Part shown: positions 10,468 through 20,316 of the stretch, piece after piece
Layout: each line of letters opens with the position of its first letter
Numbering within the stretch: position 1 is the stretch's first letter
Source: Pleurodeles waltl
Taxonomy: Eukaryota; Chordata; Amphibia; Caudata; Salamandridae
Assembly (NCBI RefSeq): GCF_031143425.1
Contig: NC_090446.1
Location: forward strand, 659,081,717 to 659,145,716
Direction: 5' to 3'
DNA length: 64,000 nt
Made by a program: the position numbers and the translations under genes
The notes under the pieces: model-generated
What the model was told of the DNA's origin: nothing
The model's database searches: none
The model's input: only the letters and a program-made list of their open reading frames with translations

Positions 10468-10475
10468 TTTTTATA
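10468..10475 (-). promoter_or_regulatory. TATA box of the solo LTR
   Basis: The minus strand reads TATAAAAA here, inside a GGGTATAAAAACAGG context typical of an LTR core promoter. It supports minus-strand orientation of the LTR. Confidence 0.45.
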
Positions 10476-11496
10476 CCCAAGTGTGCCTTTGAAGTGGGGG
10501 AGACTTCAAAAAGTGGCTTAGAAGTGCACCAGGTCCCCTTTCAGTTCAATCCTGTCTGCCAGGGTCCCAGTAGGGGGGGTGGCAGTCCTTTGTGTGAGGG
10601 CAGGCCCTCCACCCTCCCAGCCCAGGAAGACCCATTCAAAATGCAGATGTATGCAAGTGAGGCTGAGAATCCTGTGTTTGGGGTGTGTGTGAGTGAATGC
10701 ACAAGGAGCTGCCAACTAAACCTAGCCAGACATGGATTGTAAGGCACAGAAAGATTTAAGTGCAGAGAAATGCTCACTTTCTAAAAGTGGCATTTCGAAA
10801 ATAGCATATATTAAATCCAACTTCACCAGTCAGCAGCATTTTGTATTACCATTCCCGCCATACTAAATATGACCTTCCTACTCCTTTCAGATCAGCAGCT
10901 ACCACTCAAACAATGTATGAGGGCAGCCCCAAAGTTACCCTATGAAGGGAGCATGCCTCACAGTAGTGTCACAATGAATTTAGGAGTTTTACACTACCAG
11001 GACATGTAAACTACACAGGTACATGTCCTGCCTTATACCTACATGGCACCCTGCTCCAGGGGTTACCTAGGGCACACCTTAGGGGTGACTTACATTCAGA
11101 AAAAGGGGAATTTTAGGCTTGGCAAGTAATTTTAAATGCCAACTCGAATTGGCAGTGAACTGTACACACAGGCCTTGCAATAGCAGGCCTGAGACAAGGT
11201 GAAGGGGCTGCTGAAATGGGTGGCACAATCAGTGCTGCAGGCCCACTGGTAGCTTTTAATCTACAGGCCCTGGGCACATATAGTCCACTCTACTAGGGAC
11301 TTATAAGTAAATTAAATAGCCCAATTGGGTGTGATCCAATGTTACCATGTTTAAAGGGAGAGAGCATATGTACTTTAGCACTGGTTAGCAGTGGTAAAGT
11401 GTGCAGACTCTAAAAAACAGCAACAACAGTACCTCAAAAGTGGAGGGAGGGAGGCAAAAAGTTAGGGGTGACCACCCTAAGGCTGTCAGGCCTAAC

Positions 11497-11501
<5 letters not shown>

Positions 11502-11585
<84 letters not shown>
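11502..11585. repeat. (TA)n microsatellite, about 42 units
   Basis: This is an uninterrupted TA dinucleotide run directly after the solo LTR. The Ile/Tyr-repeat open frames across it have no meaning. Length is likely polymorphic. Confidence 0.97.
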
Positions 11586-11586
<1 letters not shown>

Positions 11587-11913
11587 CACCGCAAATGGCC
11601 CCCTCCAGGTGCGCTCTGTAGCCGGTGCTCGCGTCAGGGAAAGGCCGTTTCCCTGTGATAAACACTCCAACAATTGACTCTTAGTCATACGGGCACACGT
11701 GGGATTTTCAGAAGTCCCTATTTATTGCTTATTGATTAAAATACAACCCACACCAACGTGTTTCAACCCTCCAGGGTCTTGATCACGGTGAAAACTTTCC
11801 AGACAGCAGCTGACATGACTGGCAAACTTCTTTGGAAAGATATGGACAAGTAAATAAACGCTTTTTATAAACTAAGTCCTAACTATAACTACCTACTGGT
11901 GACTGCCACAAGG
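11586..11913. other. Repeat-like segment with GTTGAAAC motif, no gene
   Basis: The minus strand at about 11754-11792 reads a CTTGATC-like purine stretch leading into GGGTTGAAACACGTTGG. A related string occurs at 20266-20316. The motif resembles a high-copy amphibian repeat I recall, but I cannot name the family. No coding signal. Confidence 0.35.
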
Positions 11914-11915
11914 TA

Positions 11916-11956
<41 letters not shown>

Positions 11957-11968
11957 TACACATATATA
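11914..11968. repeat. Second TA-rich microsatellite
   Basis: TA repeats interrupted once by ATGTA and ending in ACACATATATA. It is about 330 bp from the larger array, the intervening DNA being repeat-like. Confidence 0.9.
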
Positions 11969-12060
11969 ACAAACAAAGGTTAGAGGGACGTTATAGTTAG
12001 GCTCACATTTTTAACATACAAAACCAGAAATTCACCCTCAGAGTTACCTCAACAAACCAT

Positions 12061-12473
12061 GGGGATTCCGACCCCCTTCCCGCCAGCCTGGTTCTGGTGG
12101 TTTTCACCGCCAGAACCTGGCTGGCAGGAACGGGTGTCGTGGGGCCCCTGGGGGCCCCTGCAGTGCCCATGCCACTGGCATGGGCCCCCTAACAGGGCCC
12201 CACATAGATTTTCAGTGTCTGAGTGGAAGACACTGAAAATCGCGACGGGTGCAACTGCACCCGTCGCACCCCTTCCACTCCGCCGGCTCCATTCGGAGCC
12301 GGCATCCTCGTGGAAGGGGGTTTCCCGCTGGGCGGGCGGCCTTCTGGCGGTCGCCCGCCAGCCCAGCGGGAAACTCAGAATGACCGCTGCGGTCTTTTGA
12401 CCGCGGTACGGTCTTCTGGCGGTTCCCGCCAGGCCGGCGGCATCCGCCGCCGGCGCGGGTCAGAATGACCCCC
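12061..12473. mobile_element. MITE, Harbinger-like ends, GGCGG-rich
   Basis: The right end is GGGTCAGAATGACCCCC followed by TTA. The left end GGGGATTCCGACCCC matches its complement with a 2 bp gap and one substitution. The interior is CCGCC/GGCGG-rich with several nested inverted repeats (for example GTTCTGG...CCAGAAC) and has no coding capacity. The ends resemble those of the large Harbinger elements, so it may be mobilised by the same enzymes (inference). The left flank CAT does not match TTA. Confidence 0.55.
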
Positions 12474-12654
12474 TTAGACTTGATACTGAATCAATAGAAA
12501 TACATTTAAGTTTCCACCAGACTAGTGAAGATTTGGGACTTTGAAATAAATTCCCAAACCACCACTCTTCATCTTCCCTAAACCAAAGTCAGTTCCATAA
12601 AAAAATTAATTATTCACATTCTTCATCCGTCTCAAATTTCCCGGAGAACCTTAG

Positions 12655-14470
12655 TGAAAAAATGTGGGTCTCCTTTCATCTTCATTCTAAGCTATTTTTC
12701 CAGGACCCCTTCACTATAGAATTTTTCAAAAGGATAAAGATTCATCATCTTCACAAAGGCTCAGACTATCCAGACATGATAAGTTTAGACCAAGACTCCC
12801 AGTTAGAACTTCAATGGTGGCTGGACAATGTAAATGCATGGAATGGCAGATTTTTTTTTTCTTCTGCCCCAGATCTTCTCTTAGAATCAAATGCAAGTCT
12901 GACAGGTTGTGGTGGGTGAGTGGTACATGTTTGCTTAAATGCAATGTACGTTGTTTTATACTTCTTCATATGTACAATCTGACAGCAGTCAGATATATAA
13001 ATCATCTTGGAGGTACAAAATCCAAACCTTTAGTAGTATTAGCAAAACAGTTTGGGGTCTTTTGTCTCCATCACAATCTCTCAGTCAAAGCAGAATATGT
13101 TCCTGGAACTCCATGGATCACTGAAACTCCAGATGCCTTCAGGATTTAAGTGATGTGAGAATTCATCCAACCTTCTTTCAAACCGTAGTTTGCAAATTGA
13201 GTCTTTTTTCTGTACATCTAGTTGTCTTCCGGCTCAACACTCATTGTCAGTCCTTTCTGAGTTGAAGACCAGATCCATTAGCCTCAGCAACAGTTGCCTT
13301 TCTTCAAGATGGTCTCAGAACATTAATTGTGCTTTTCCATCATTCAGAATGACCGACAGAATTCTAGCTCAAATCAGATGTTAAAAAGCATACCTAATTC
13401 TGATAACTTCCTTTTGGCAATCTCAAGTTAGGTTCCCATCTATATTGGAACTCAAGGTAGATTTTCTACAATGAACACTGACTTATCCGTACCTGCTACT
13501 CCATTTCTAAAGTCCAATGCACAATCTAATTCTGGACAAAACATTAACCCCAACTGCTTGGAAGGATTCAGGGCAACCTTGACAACTTCAGGCATTTCAT
13601 TAGAAGCTGCAAAATGCATCCAATAATCATGAGCTCTTGGTGCCACCAAGGCATACAGATCAGCTTGGGCTGTATGGTCAAACTGGTGTGTGGTAAGGTC
13701 TTTCAATGCTTTTTCAGCAGATGTCACCTTATTAGAATATTTCCTAGCATCACAATGTATAAAGGGAAAACCGATTGAACACTCAATACCTATTGTTCTG
13801 CAATTTCAGCAAATCATTCTAAAGTCAATGGAAAATCAGTTGGAGAACACTCTCTACTGTGTCATCTGTTGAAGGGAGTAGGATTTTGTAACCCTCCTCT
13901 TCCAAATTATAGTCAATTGTTGGATGTTAATTTACTACTTTACATGTTTGTTAGTTGGTCAGAGAATAACAATGTGTCACTCAAAATTATTTTGACTAAG
14001 CTAACAATGTTATTGTGCTTTGTTTCATTGAAACATCTTTCTGATGTATGAGCTCAGGATATTTCTGCTACTTTACTCCGTTAGGAGTTTATTTTAATGT
14101 CAGAAGACAAAGTAAAATAAATTTGGATTCTGTTTCTATCCTCATTTCCCAACTTAACCTAAGTTATGTAGAGGTTAATGTTTAAATTTTTATTAGCAAA
14201 AAGCTGCTCATCTCCGAATATGCCCTGATACCCATCTCCTCATTTCTTTCAGAAAATTACACAAACCAAATCCTTCCCCCGCTCTGGCCAAATGAGTTAA
14301 TTGGATAATATCCTTGGTGGAATTGACACTTCCATTTTTTAAACCCATTTATCTAGAGGAGCTATGGCTTACAAGACTTTTTGGGCCAATTCACATTTGG
14401 GGGACATTCTCAGATCGGCAGATTGGTCTAATGATAACAGGTTTCTTACTTTCTAAAATAAACCTGTGTC
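12655..14470 (+). mobile_element. Decayed DIRS-type retrotransposon (RT/RNase H and tyrosine recombinase)
   Basis: The order is typical of DIRS elements. At 12655-12920 the end of the reverse transcriptase region includes LQWWLDNVNAWNGR and an ESNASLTGCGG motif (usually ESDASLTGWG). RNase H-like sequence with INHLGGTKSK follows near 13000. The tyrosine recombinase follows from about 13560: its N-terminal part near 13690-13870 (FNAFSADVTLLEYFLAS), the catalytic core at 13880-14050 (LTMLLCFVSLKHLSDV), and near 14355-14440 the region carrying the catalytic histidine and arginine (RGAMAYKTFW, DILRSADWSN). Several frameshifts and stops interrupt it. DIRS elements integrate by recombinase rather than DDE integrase. 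The 5' end was not found. Confidence 0.8.
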
Positions 14471-16872
14471 TATACCTTCTTCTTTGGTTATAACCATGCT
14501 TTAAGCTAGTATAATATGAAGCCTCCTGTCTTCACATAAAATATAGATTTTCCCAGTGTTTAATGAAGGAAAGTGTAAATTTTACTAAAGCCACGGAGGT
14601 AAATACTACCCCACCACTTTATTGTATGTTTTAATTCTGTACCTACCTTTTTCCTCTAGTTCCATCCAATAAACCAAACAAAGCTGCATAAAGGAAGTCT
14701 TTCAGATACAGTCATCATAGAGTGCCTTTTCTGCACCACGTCATAGTGCTGTTGCTTTTTGTAAAAGTCAAAAGTCTACAAATATGTTTATGGACTTTTC
14801 TGAAGACCTTTTTGCTTTATTATTGGATAGTTAATTGCCTTTGTCATCCTGCCATTATTTCAAAGTGCTTCGACTTCTCACACAAGAGAAGAGGAGTATT
14901 CTCATTCAAACTAGATATTATAAGTATTGCTGAATACGGTTCTTGATACTCAAATCTTCCCGTTGACAGTTTCTTGCAAAGCCACATGGGAATTGTAGGT
15001 TTCTCTGTTTTCTTGACTGCTGCTGTTAAAATAAAGCAAGACAAGAGTAAACATGATATTCACCTCCATGGCTTTAATACAGTTCAGACTTTCCTTCATT
15101 AAACACTATGAAAAGCAATATTTTCAGCCCTACATAAGTTACTAATGTAAAGGAGGATTGCCATCAACTGGCTATATCTATCTGATAAGTCCTTTTTTGG
15201 TGATGTGGAAAGCTGGTGTAATGAAACACACTGTCCCAGAGGAATTGCACATGCTTAAACGCTGGATTATTAATAAACCCAAGGAAGAAATTAATCAATG
15301 AAAAGGATTGATTAGAGATTTGCTGTTCTCAGCACATCCACTTCTCACATAAAGAGAGTTTAGAATTGTCATCACAAAATGTTGTATGAATGTGTTGATT
15401 ACATTAGAAGTCGATTACATTCAGGAGCCATAGTGCAACATTGACTTCAATAGTAATACCACTGCCTTGGCTCCGCCCACCATCTGTTCCTTGTGTTGTT
15501 CATAAATATAATTATATTTAAAAAAAGAAAAGTCTCACAATCATAATTCCTCCTGGGGATAGCTTCAACACTGCTGGAAGAACGAGGGACACTCCTGGTG
15601 TCTCAGTGCAAGTTCACCATTACATTCTGCTACATGCAATTCATGATACTTTTAGTAGCTCGCAAGTAAGGAAGTGTTCACCATCAGTTGCTGCAGCCAG
15701 TGCTGGTATTTTTGGGCATGCCTCTTGGTGACTCCCCTTCTTCAGCAGGAAGTAGCAGAATTCATGGGTGCCTGAAATTTGCTTGCATTTCATCGGGTCA
15801 GTACACATCCAAAGTGTGCAGGTGCATCCCAATGACTTTCAGCCTAATCAGTTATTTAGTAGCTTTAACAGTTGAAGGGAGGAGTAAACACACTGCTAGC
15901 ATCTCAGCGAAAGTTCCCCATTGCATTCTGTTAAAAACTGTTCATGATGATCTCAGTAAATTACAGGTAAGCCAGGGTGAAATTTCCTTTATACAGCTAG
16001 AATGTTGCATAGGTGCCAGCATTTCATGTTATGGATGTGATAAAACCATTATGTCATGTCAGATGAATATAAATCAAATGTGAGTGACTGTTATTCAACT
16101 ATGGGCGCAGTCAATCGACTTTAACATTTGTTGTGAGCTGACATTTTATCTGAGAGTACAATTTGGGTAACTTTTTTAGCATGAATTGCAGTATTAGTAT
16201 TGTTATTACTATTATTACTATTACTATTATTATTTTTATTATTATTATTGTAGTTATTTTATAGCTGAAGTGCAATAGAGGGAGAAATGCCTGTGAATAA
16301 AATTACAAATTCCTCTACCTGTGATAAAGATTTATTTTTATTCTTTGTTGAACTCTGGTTATTTTTTATATGGATTTGGGAGGGAAAGCTGCTACCCACC
16401 TTTGGAATGTTTGTATTTTTGAGAGCAAATCAAGCAAGGTAGTCGCAGAACTATATTTTTTTATTTTCATTTATTTATTTATTTTGTGTTTCTTTTTTTG
16501 CATGTTGATTTAGAATTAGGATTTGGGGCGGGTAGGACAGGCCATTGTGGGATTATGGGATAAGAATGTGGGAGCAATGGACATTTTGAGATGGTCGAGG
16601 CCTAGGGTTATATATATTTCCACGTCTTCCTTTTGTTTCTGCTCAGGTTTATAATTATGCTGTGGTGTTAACTGCCTGGGTTACGTCCGCAACAGACGAA
16701 TTATGTTTTTTGAATGTAGTTTAAACATTCTTACCACTGCTTTGAGAAATATATTTTTATTGTTTTGGGGACTTATTAATGGATTTGAATACATGCACAA
16801 TTTAGGTTAGCTTTTCTGTATAAGCCTGTCGCTGCCTGTGGAGGAGATGCCTCTAGGAATCCAGGCTGATGG
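14471..16872. other. Unassigned DNA with small repeats
   Basis: No gene or family could be supported. A diverged duplication pairs about 15585-15672 with about 15880-15970 (shared TCTCAGYG, AAGTTC, CCATTRCATTCTG, TTCATGAT and CAGGTAAG-like blocks). A short ATT-type microsatellite lies at 16198-16254. Confidence 0.6.
16198..16254. repeat. (ATT)n/(TTA)n microsatellite
   Basis: An interrupted trinucleotide run of TAT/ATT units. Confidence 0.9.
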
Positions 16873-18172
16873 TGCCCGACTTTCTCGGTTGTATGATGGA
16901 ACCACGCATACGGCAACCATGCATGCCTGAACAACGCAGTTGGAACAACGATTGCGTTGTTTCCACGCATGCCTTTACCACGTCTGCCTTTACAATGATT
17001 TTTCGTTGTAAAGGCATGCCTAGTAAAGGCATTTGAGGAAACAGCATGCATGGTTGTTGCATGTCACCCCCCACCATAACAACAGAAGTACCCTGACCCC
17101 CACCATTAAAATCTACCCTCCACCCACCCTGAGCACTAAAACCGACCCCACCCCAAAAATAAAACAACTCAAACCCTAAATACCAAATTAACACGACCCC
17201 CCCACCCCTGCCCCTAAAAACAGAAGTACCCCCACCCTCCACCTTTAAAAACTACCCCGATACCCCCCACCCACACTGAGCCCTAAACCCGACCCCCACC
17301 CCCAAAAATAAAACTACCCAACCCCTAAAAACCCGCCCCAGCCCAAAATACTAAATTACCCTGACCCCCCACTCCTAATAACCTGCCCCCACTCTCCCTA
17401 AATACAAAATTACCCTGACCTCCCACCCTGCCCCTAAAAAAACTTGACCCCCACCAGCCCTAGCCCCCACCCTGCCTCTAAACATCTGACCCCCATCTTC
17501 CCTGAACACTAAATTACCCCAACCCTTCACCCGCCCCTAAAATCCCGACCCCCCACCCTCCCTAAATACAAAATGGCCCGACCCATCACCCCTAAAAACC
17601 CGCCCACCGTAAATACAAAATTACCCCAACCCCCCACTCCTAATAAACTGCTTCCCACCCACCCTAAATACAAAATTACTGTGACACCCACCACTAAAAC
17701 CCCACCCTAAAAACATAACAACCCCAACCCCCACCCCTAAAAACCTGACCCCCCACCGGCCCTAAATACAAAATTACTCTGACCCCTAACCCTACCCCTA
17801 ACAACCTGACCCCTGCACCCTAAATACAGAATTACCCTGACCCCCACCCTGCTCCTAAAAACATAATAACCCCGACCCCCACCCTAAAAACCAAAGTACC
17901 GACCCCTACCCCTTAAAAAAAAAATAACAACCATCCCAACCCCTTCATTCCCCGCCCCACCCCTAAAAACTACCCCCAACCCTGCCCCAGCCCCACTTAC
18001 CTGACCACATCCTCACCCAATGGATCTTCCTTTTTCTCTGCCTTAACCATGCATGTGCATTGTTCAGCAGATGTGTGGTTAAGGCACAGAAAAAGGCCGG
18101 CGTTGTTCAGGCAAGCATTGTTCCACTTGCATGAACAAAGCAGGTGTGGCTCCGGACGTGTTGTTCCAGATC
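16873..18172. repeat. C-rich degenerate minisatellite between palindromic flanks
   Basis: From about 17067 to 17995 the plus strand is almost free of G and built of degenerate 20-45 bp units such as CCTAAAAACCCGACCCCCACC and CCTAAATACAAAATTACCCTGA. The left flank (16890-17060) has inverted strings around GCATGCC/GTAAAGGCATGCC and AACGCAGTTGG...AACGATTGCGTTG. The right flank (18020-18170) has CTTAACCATGCATGTGCATTGTTC paired with GTGGTTAAGGCACAG. CGACTTTCTC occurs near both ends (16878 and 18178). One composite repeat unit is a plausible reading. No gene. Confidence 0.7.
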
Positions 18173-19270
18173 TTTCCCGACTTTCTCCTTTCTCCCCAAA
18201 GTGTGTGTAATTGTTTGTGAGTGAGAGAGAGATAGTTGATTAATGTGCATTTCTGCAACTCTGAAAAGTGTTCAGCTGAGGTAATTGATGCCTAGTGCTG
18301 TCGGTGTTTGGGGCTTTTTAAACATTTAAAAAAATATATATTTTGGCACTTCCCATGTTGCTGTGCTGTTATTTTTTTCAAGGTTGTTTTTTACATTTTC
18401 ATCGATGTTTTACTGTTGGTGCAGAGATCCATCGCTGTGCCCAATCACAGAGTGGGTGTATGTTTCTGCAATCTTTCCCCCACATTGCTGCATATGTTTG
18501 ATTGCAGGCAGGGGAATGAAGGGGTCTAGTACAGGGTAGGATTCATGTTAGTAAAACCAGTATGTATCTTACAAGTCTATTCTTGCTATGTCTTCCACAT
18601 CTTTTCCTTCCTTGCTATGTGTTTGTCCTCCATTTTGTTAAACAGGTGTATCTCACAGGTGGACATTTTGTCTCTTTAAACCTCTTTCCTTGTCATGTAC
18701 TCCTCCTCCGATTTGATTAATAAGTGTGTGCCACACAGGCAGCCCTCTTGTCTTTGTTCTTTGTGTTTCCTCCTTCCTTGCTGCATGCTTGTCTACCATT
18801 GGTTAAGCCAAAATGTACGAGTCTGATCCATTTTTACACCACTCATTTAACTGCCACTTTTACAAGAGCTCACGTATATTTTTGCTAATTTATCTTTTTA
18901 TCATACATATTTCCTGTTAAACATTGTACTTGTCATCTGATTGTAATCTGTGTGCCATGGTTATAACTTTTTCCAGGAATTTACTTCCTTCACAATCTAT
19001 ATGTTCTGCTGTGTGGATTGGGCCTTCTGGGCCATGGTCATTATTATCTTGAATTACCTTAATTGATTTTAGTCTGCCTTTCCCTAGATGCTATGGGGGC
19101 CCCATTGACACTGGAGGAACACTAAGCATCTACTATGTAGCATTTTGCTTAATTTGGTCTAAAGTAGTGCCCTGTTTAACAAAAGAGTTTACAAGTGACC
19201 AGCACAGACGACACCGCTAGGGACATTTGGAAATGCCTCAGTGAGATTCATAACAGGAGCAATGCCTTTC
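18173..19270. other. Unassigned DNA with degenerate tandem block
   Basis: About 18570-18805 holds two to three diverged units containing CCTTCCTTGCTATG, TTGTCCTCCATTTGRTTAA, GTGTRYCYCACAGG and TTTTGTCTTT-like strings, about 80-120 bp apart. The rest shows nothing recognisable. Confidence 0.4.
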
Positions 19271-19279
19271 GATCATATT

Positions 19280-19590
19280 ACACTTTTTCTGAAGTCCCTC
19301 CAGCGGCTCCTTCTAGATGCCTGGATACAATTGAATAAAGCATGAATGACGCATAAAGCACTGCACTTTACGACACCTAGGTGTCAAACAGATAAGCCCA
19401 TGTTGTCAACAGGAATTTGGTCTTTAGAGAGTGCTAACTCCCTCCTGCTAGAACCCCCCCACCCAAGATTCATCAAAAAGAAGTCCTACACACACACTTT
19501 TTCCAGATCTGTAATGAGAATATATATTCCACTTGCATCTGAAATTAGGTCTAATCCCTCAACCCACACATTCAAGTAAGAAGCAAAAAT
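19280..19590 (+). mobile_element. LINE (L2/CR1-like) 3' ORF2 remnant
   Basis: Translation of about 19480-19580 gives a string ending IPLASEIRSNPSTHTFK. It matches the usual C-terminal pattern of L2/CR1-like reverse transcriptase ORFs (a LWNSLP-EIR-...-FK type motif). An upstream LQRLLLDAWIQ string fits the preceding LHWLP region. Several stops interrupt it. The match is by motif only. Confidence 0.5.
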
Positions 19591-20260
19591 AATTCTACTC
19601 AACAGATTTCTAACATAAGTTACTGGTCCTAAGGCTTTCCCACCCACTGGACCCCACCCCAAGGAAACTATGCTACACCAGCAGACATGCTTCAACAAGC
19701 CGGCAAAAACATTTAATTTAGATGCTGATTTCCTATGTAGAGCACTTTGAACGTACTGGTACAGATTTAACTGCAAAACCAGATATTAAATATCATGAAA
19801 AAGATCTGATGTTTAAATACAGCGATCTGATGTCCATAGGTCATGTTTGCACTTTACAAAACTTTATAAAAAAATAAATACAATAAGTGACCATATTATT
19901 GTTATGATGATGATTGCATTGACTAGAACTGTCTTCCTTCTAATTTTTTTTCCTTACCAATGGATTACACTGATAATGAGATACTGAGAAATCTGTGAAT
20001 TAGCTGACACAGGAGTACAGAGACCACTCATCTAAGTGCTGCTGTTCATGTTCCTGACCGACAAAAAGTGAAGAAGATAGCTACAGGAAAGAAGCTCCTG
20101 TAGAGAAAGTGTCCAGTTTGGAGATAAAGTCAGGGCTATAACAGGCATTGAACCCTCAATCTTTTTTCACCAACTTAGAGAGTGATTATCTGAATAGACT
20201 AGTGCTGGATCATAATTTAATTATGGTTTATTTGAACCTTTTTTAGGTTTGAGTGGTAGA

Positions 20261-20316
20261 CAACGATGTCCTGAAGAGATCGCATAAATCTTAGGAGGTT
20301 GAAACGTCGACATAGC
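20261..20316 (+). repeat. GTTGAAACGTCGAC-type repeat fragment
   Basis: A CCTGAAGAGATC string is followed by GGAGGTTGAAACGTCGAC. It has the same order of parts as the minus strand at 11754-11792. Probably a fragment of a dispersed family; not identified. Confidence 0.35.

Larger units (their letters stand above)
123..11497 (-). mobile_element. Solo LTR (about 2.2 kb), split by a Harbinger insertion
   Basis: The ends are a TGTTAG / CTAACA inverted pair with TG...CA termini. The LTR is in two blocks, 123-354 and 9522-11497 (about 2,208 bp together), because the Harbinger at 355-9518 landed in it. The text reads continuously across the insertion if one ATA copy is removed. Flanking 5-mers are TGTAT (118-122) and TGTGT (11498-11502), an imperfect target duplication inside a TA microsatellite. 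A TATAAAAA motif read on the minus strand sets the orientation. I saw no gag or pol next to it, hence solo LTR. Diverged sequence of the same style is visible near 40.78-41.04 kb and 61.2-61.6 kb. The newt association is from memory, not a search. Confidence 0.65.

Noticed and set aside
11385..11688. Ile/Tyr-repeat frames on both strands
   Set aside because: Pure (TA)n microsatellite.
17067..17995. Interstitial telomere sequence
   Set aside because: CCCTAA-like hexamers occur, but there is no perfect tandem (TTAGGG)n run; units are longer and degenerate.
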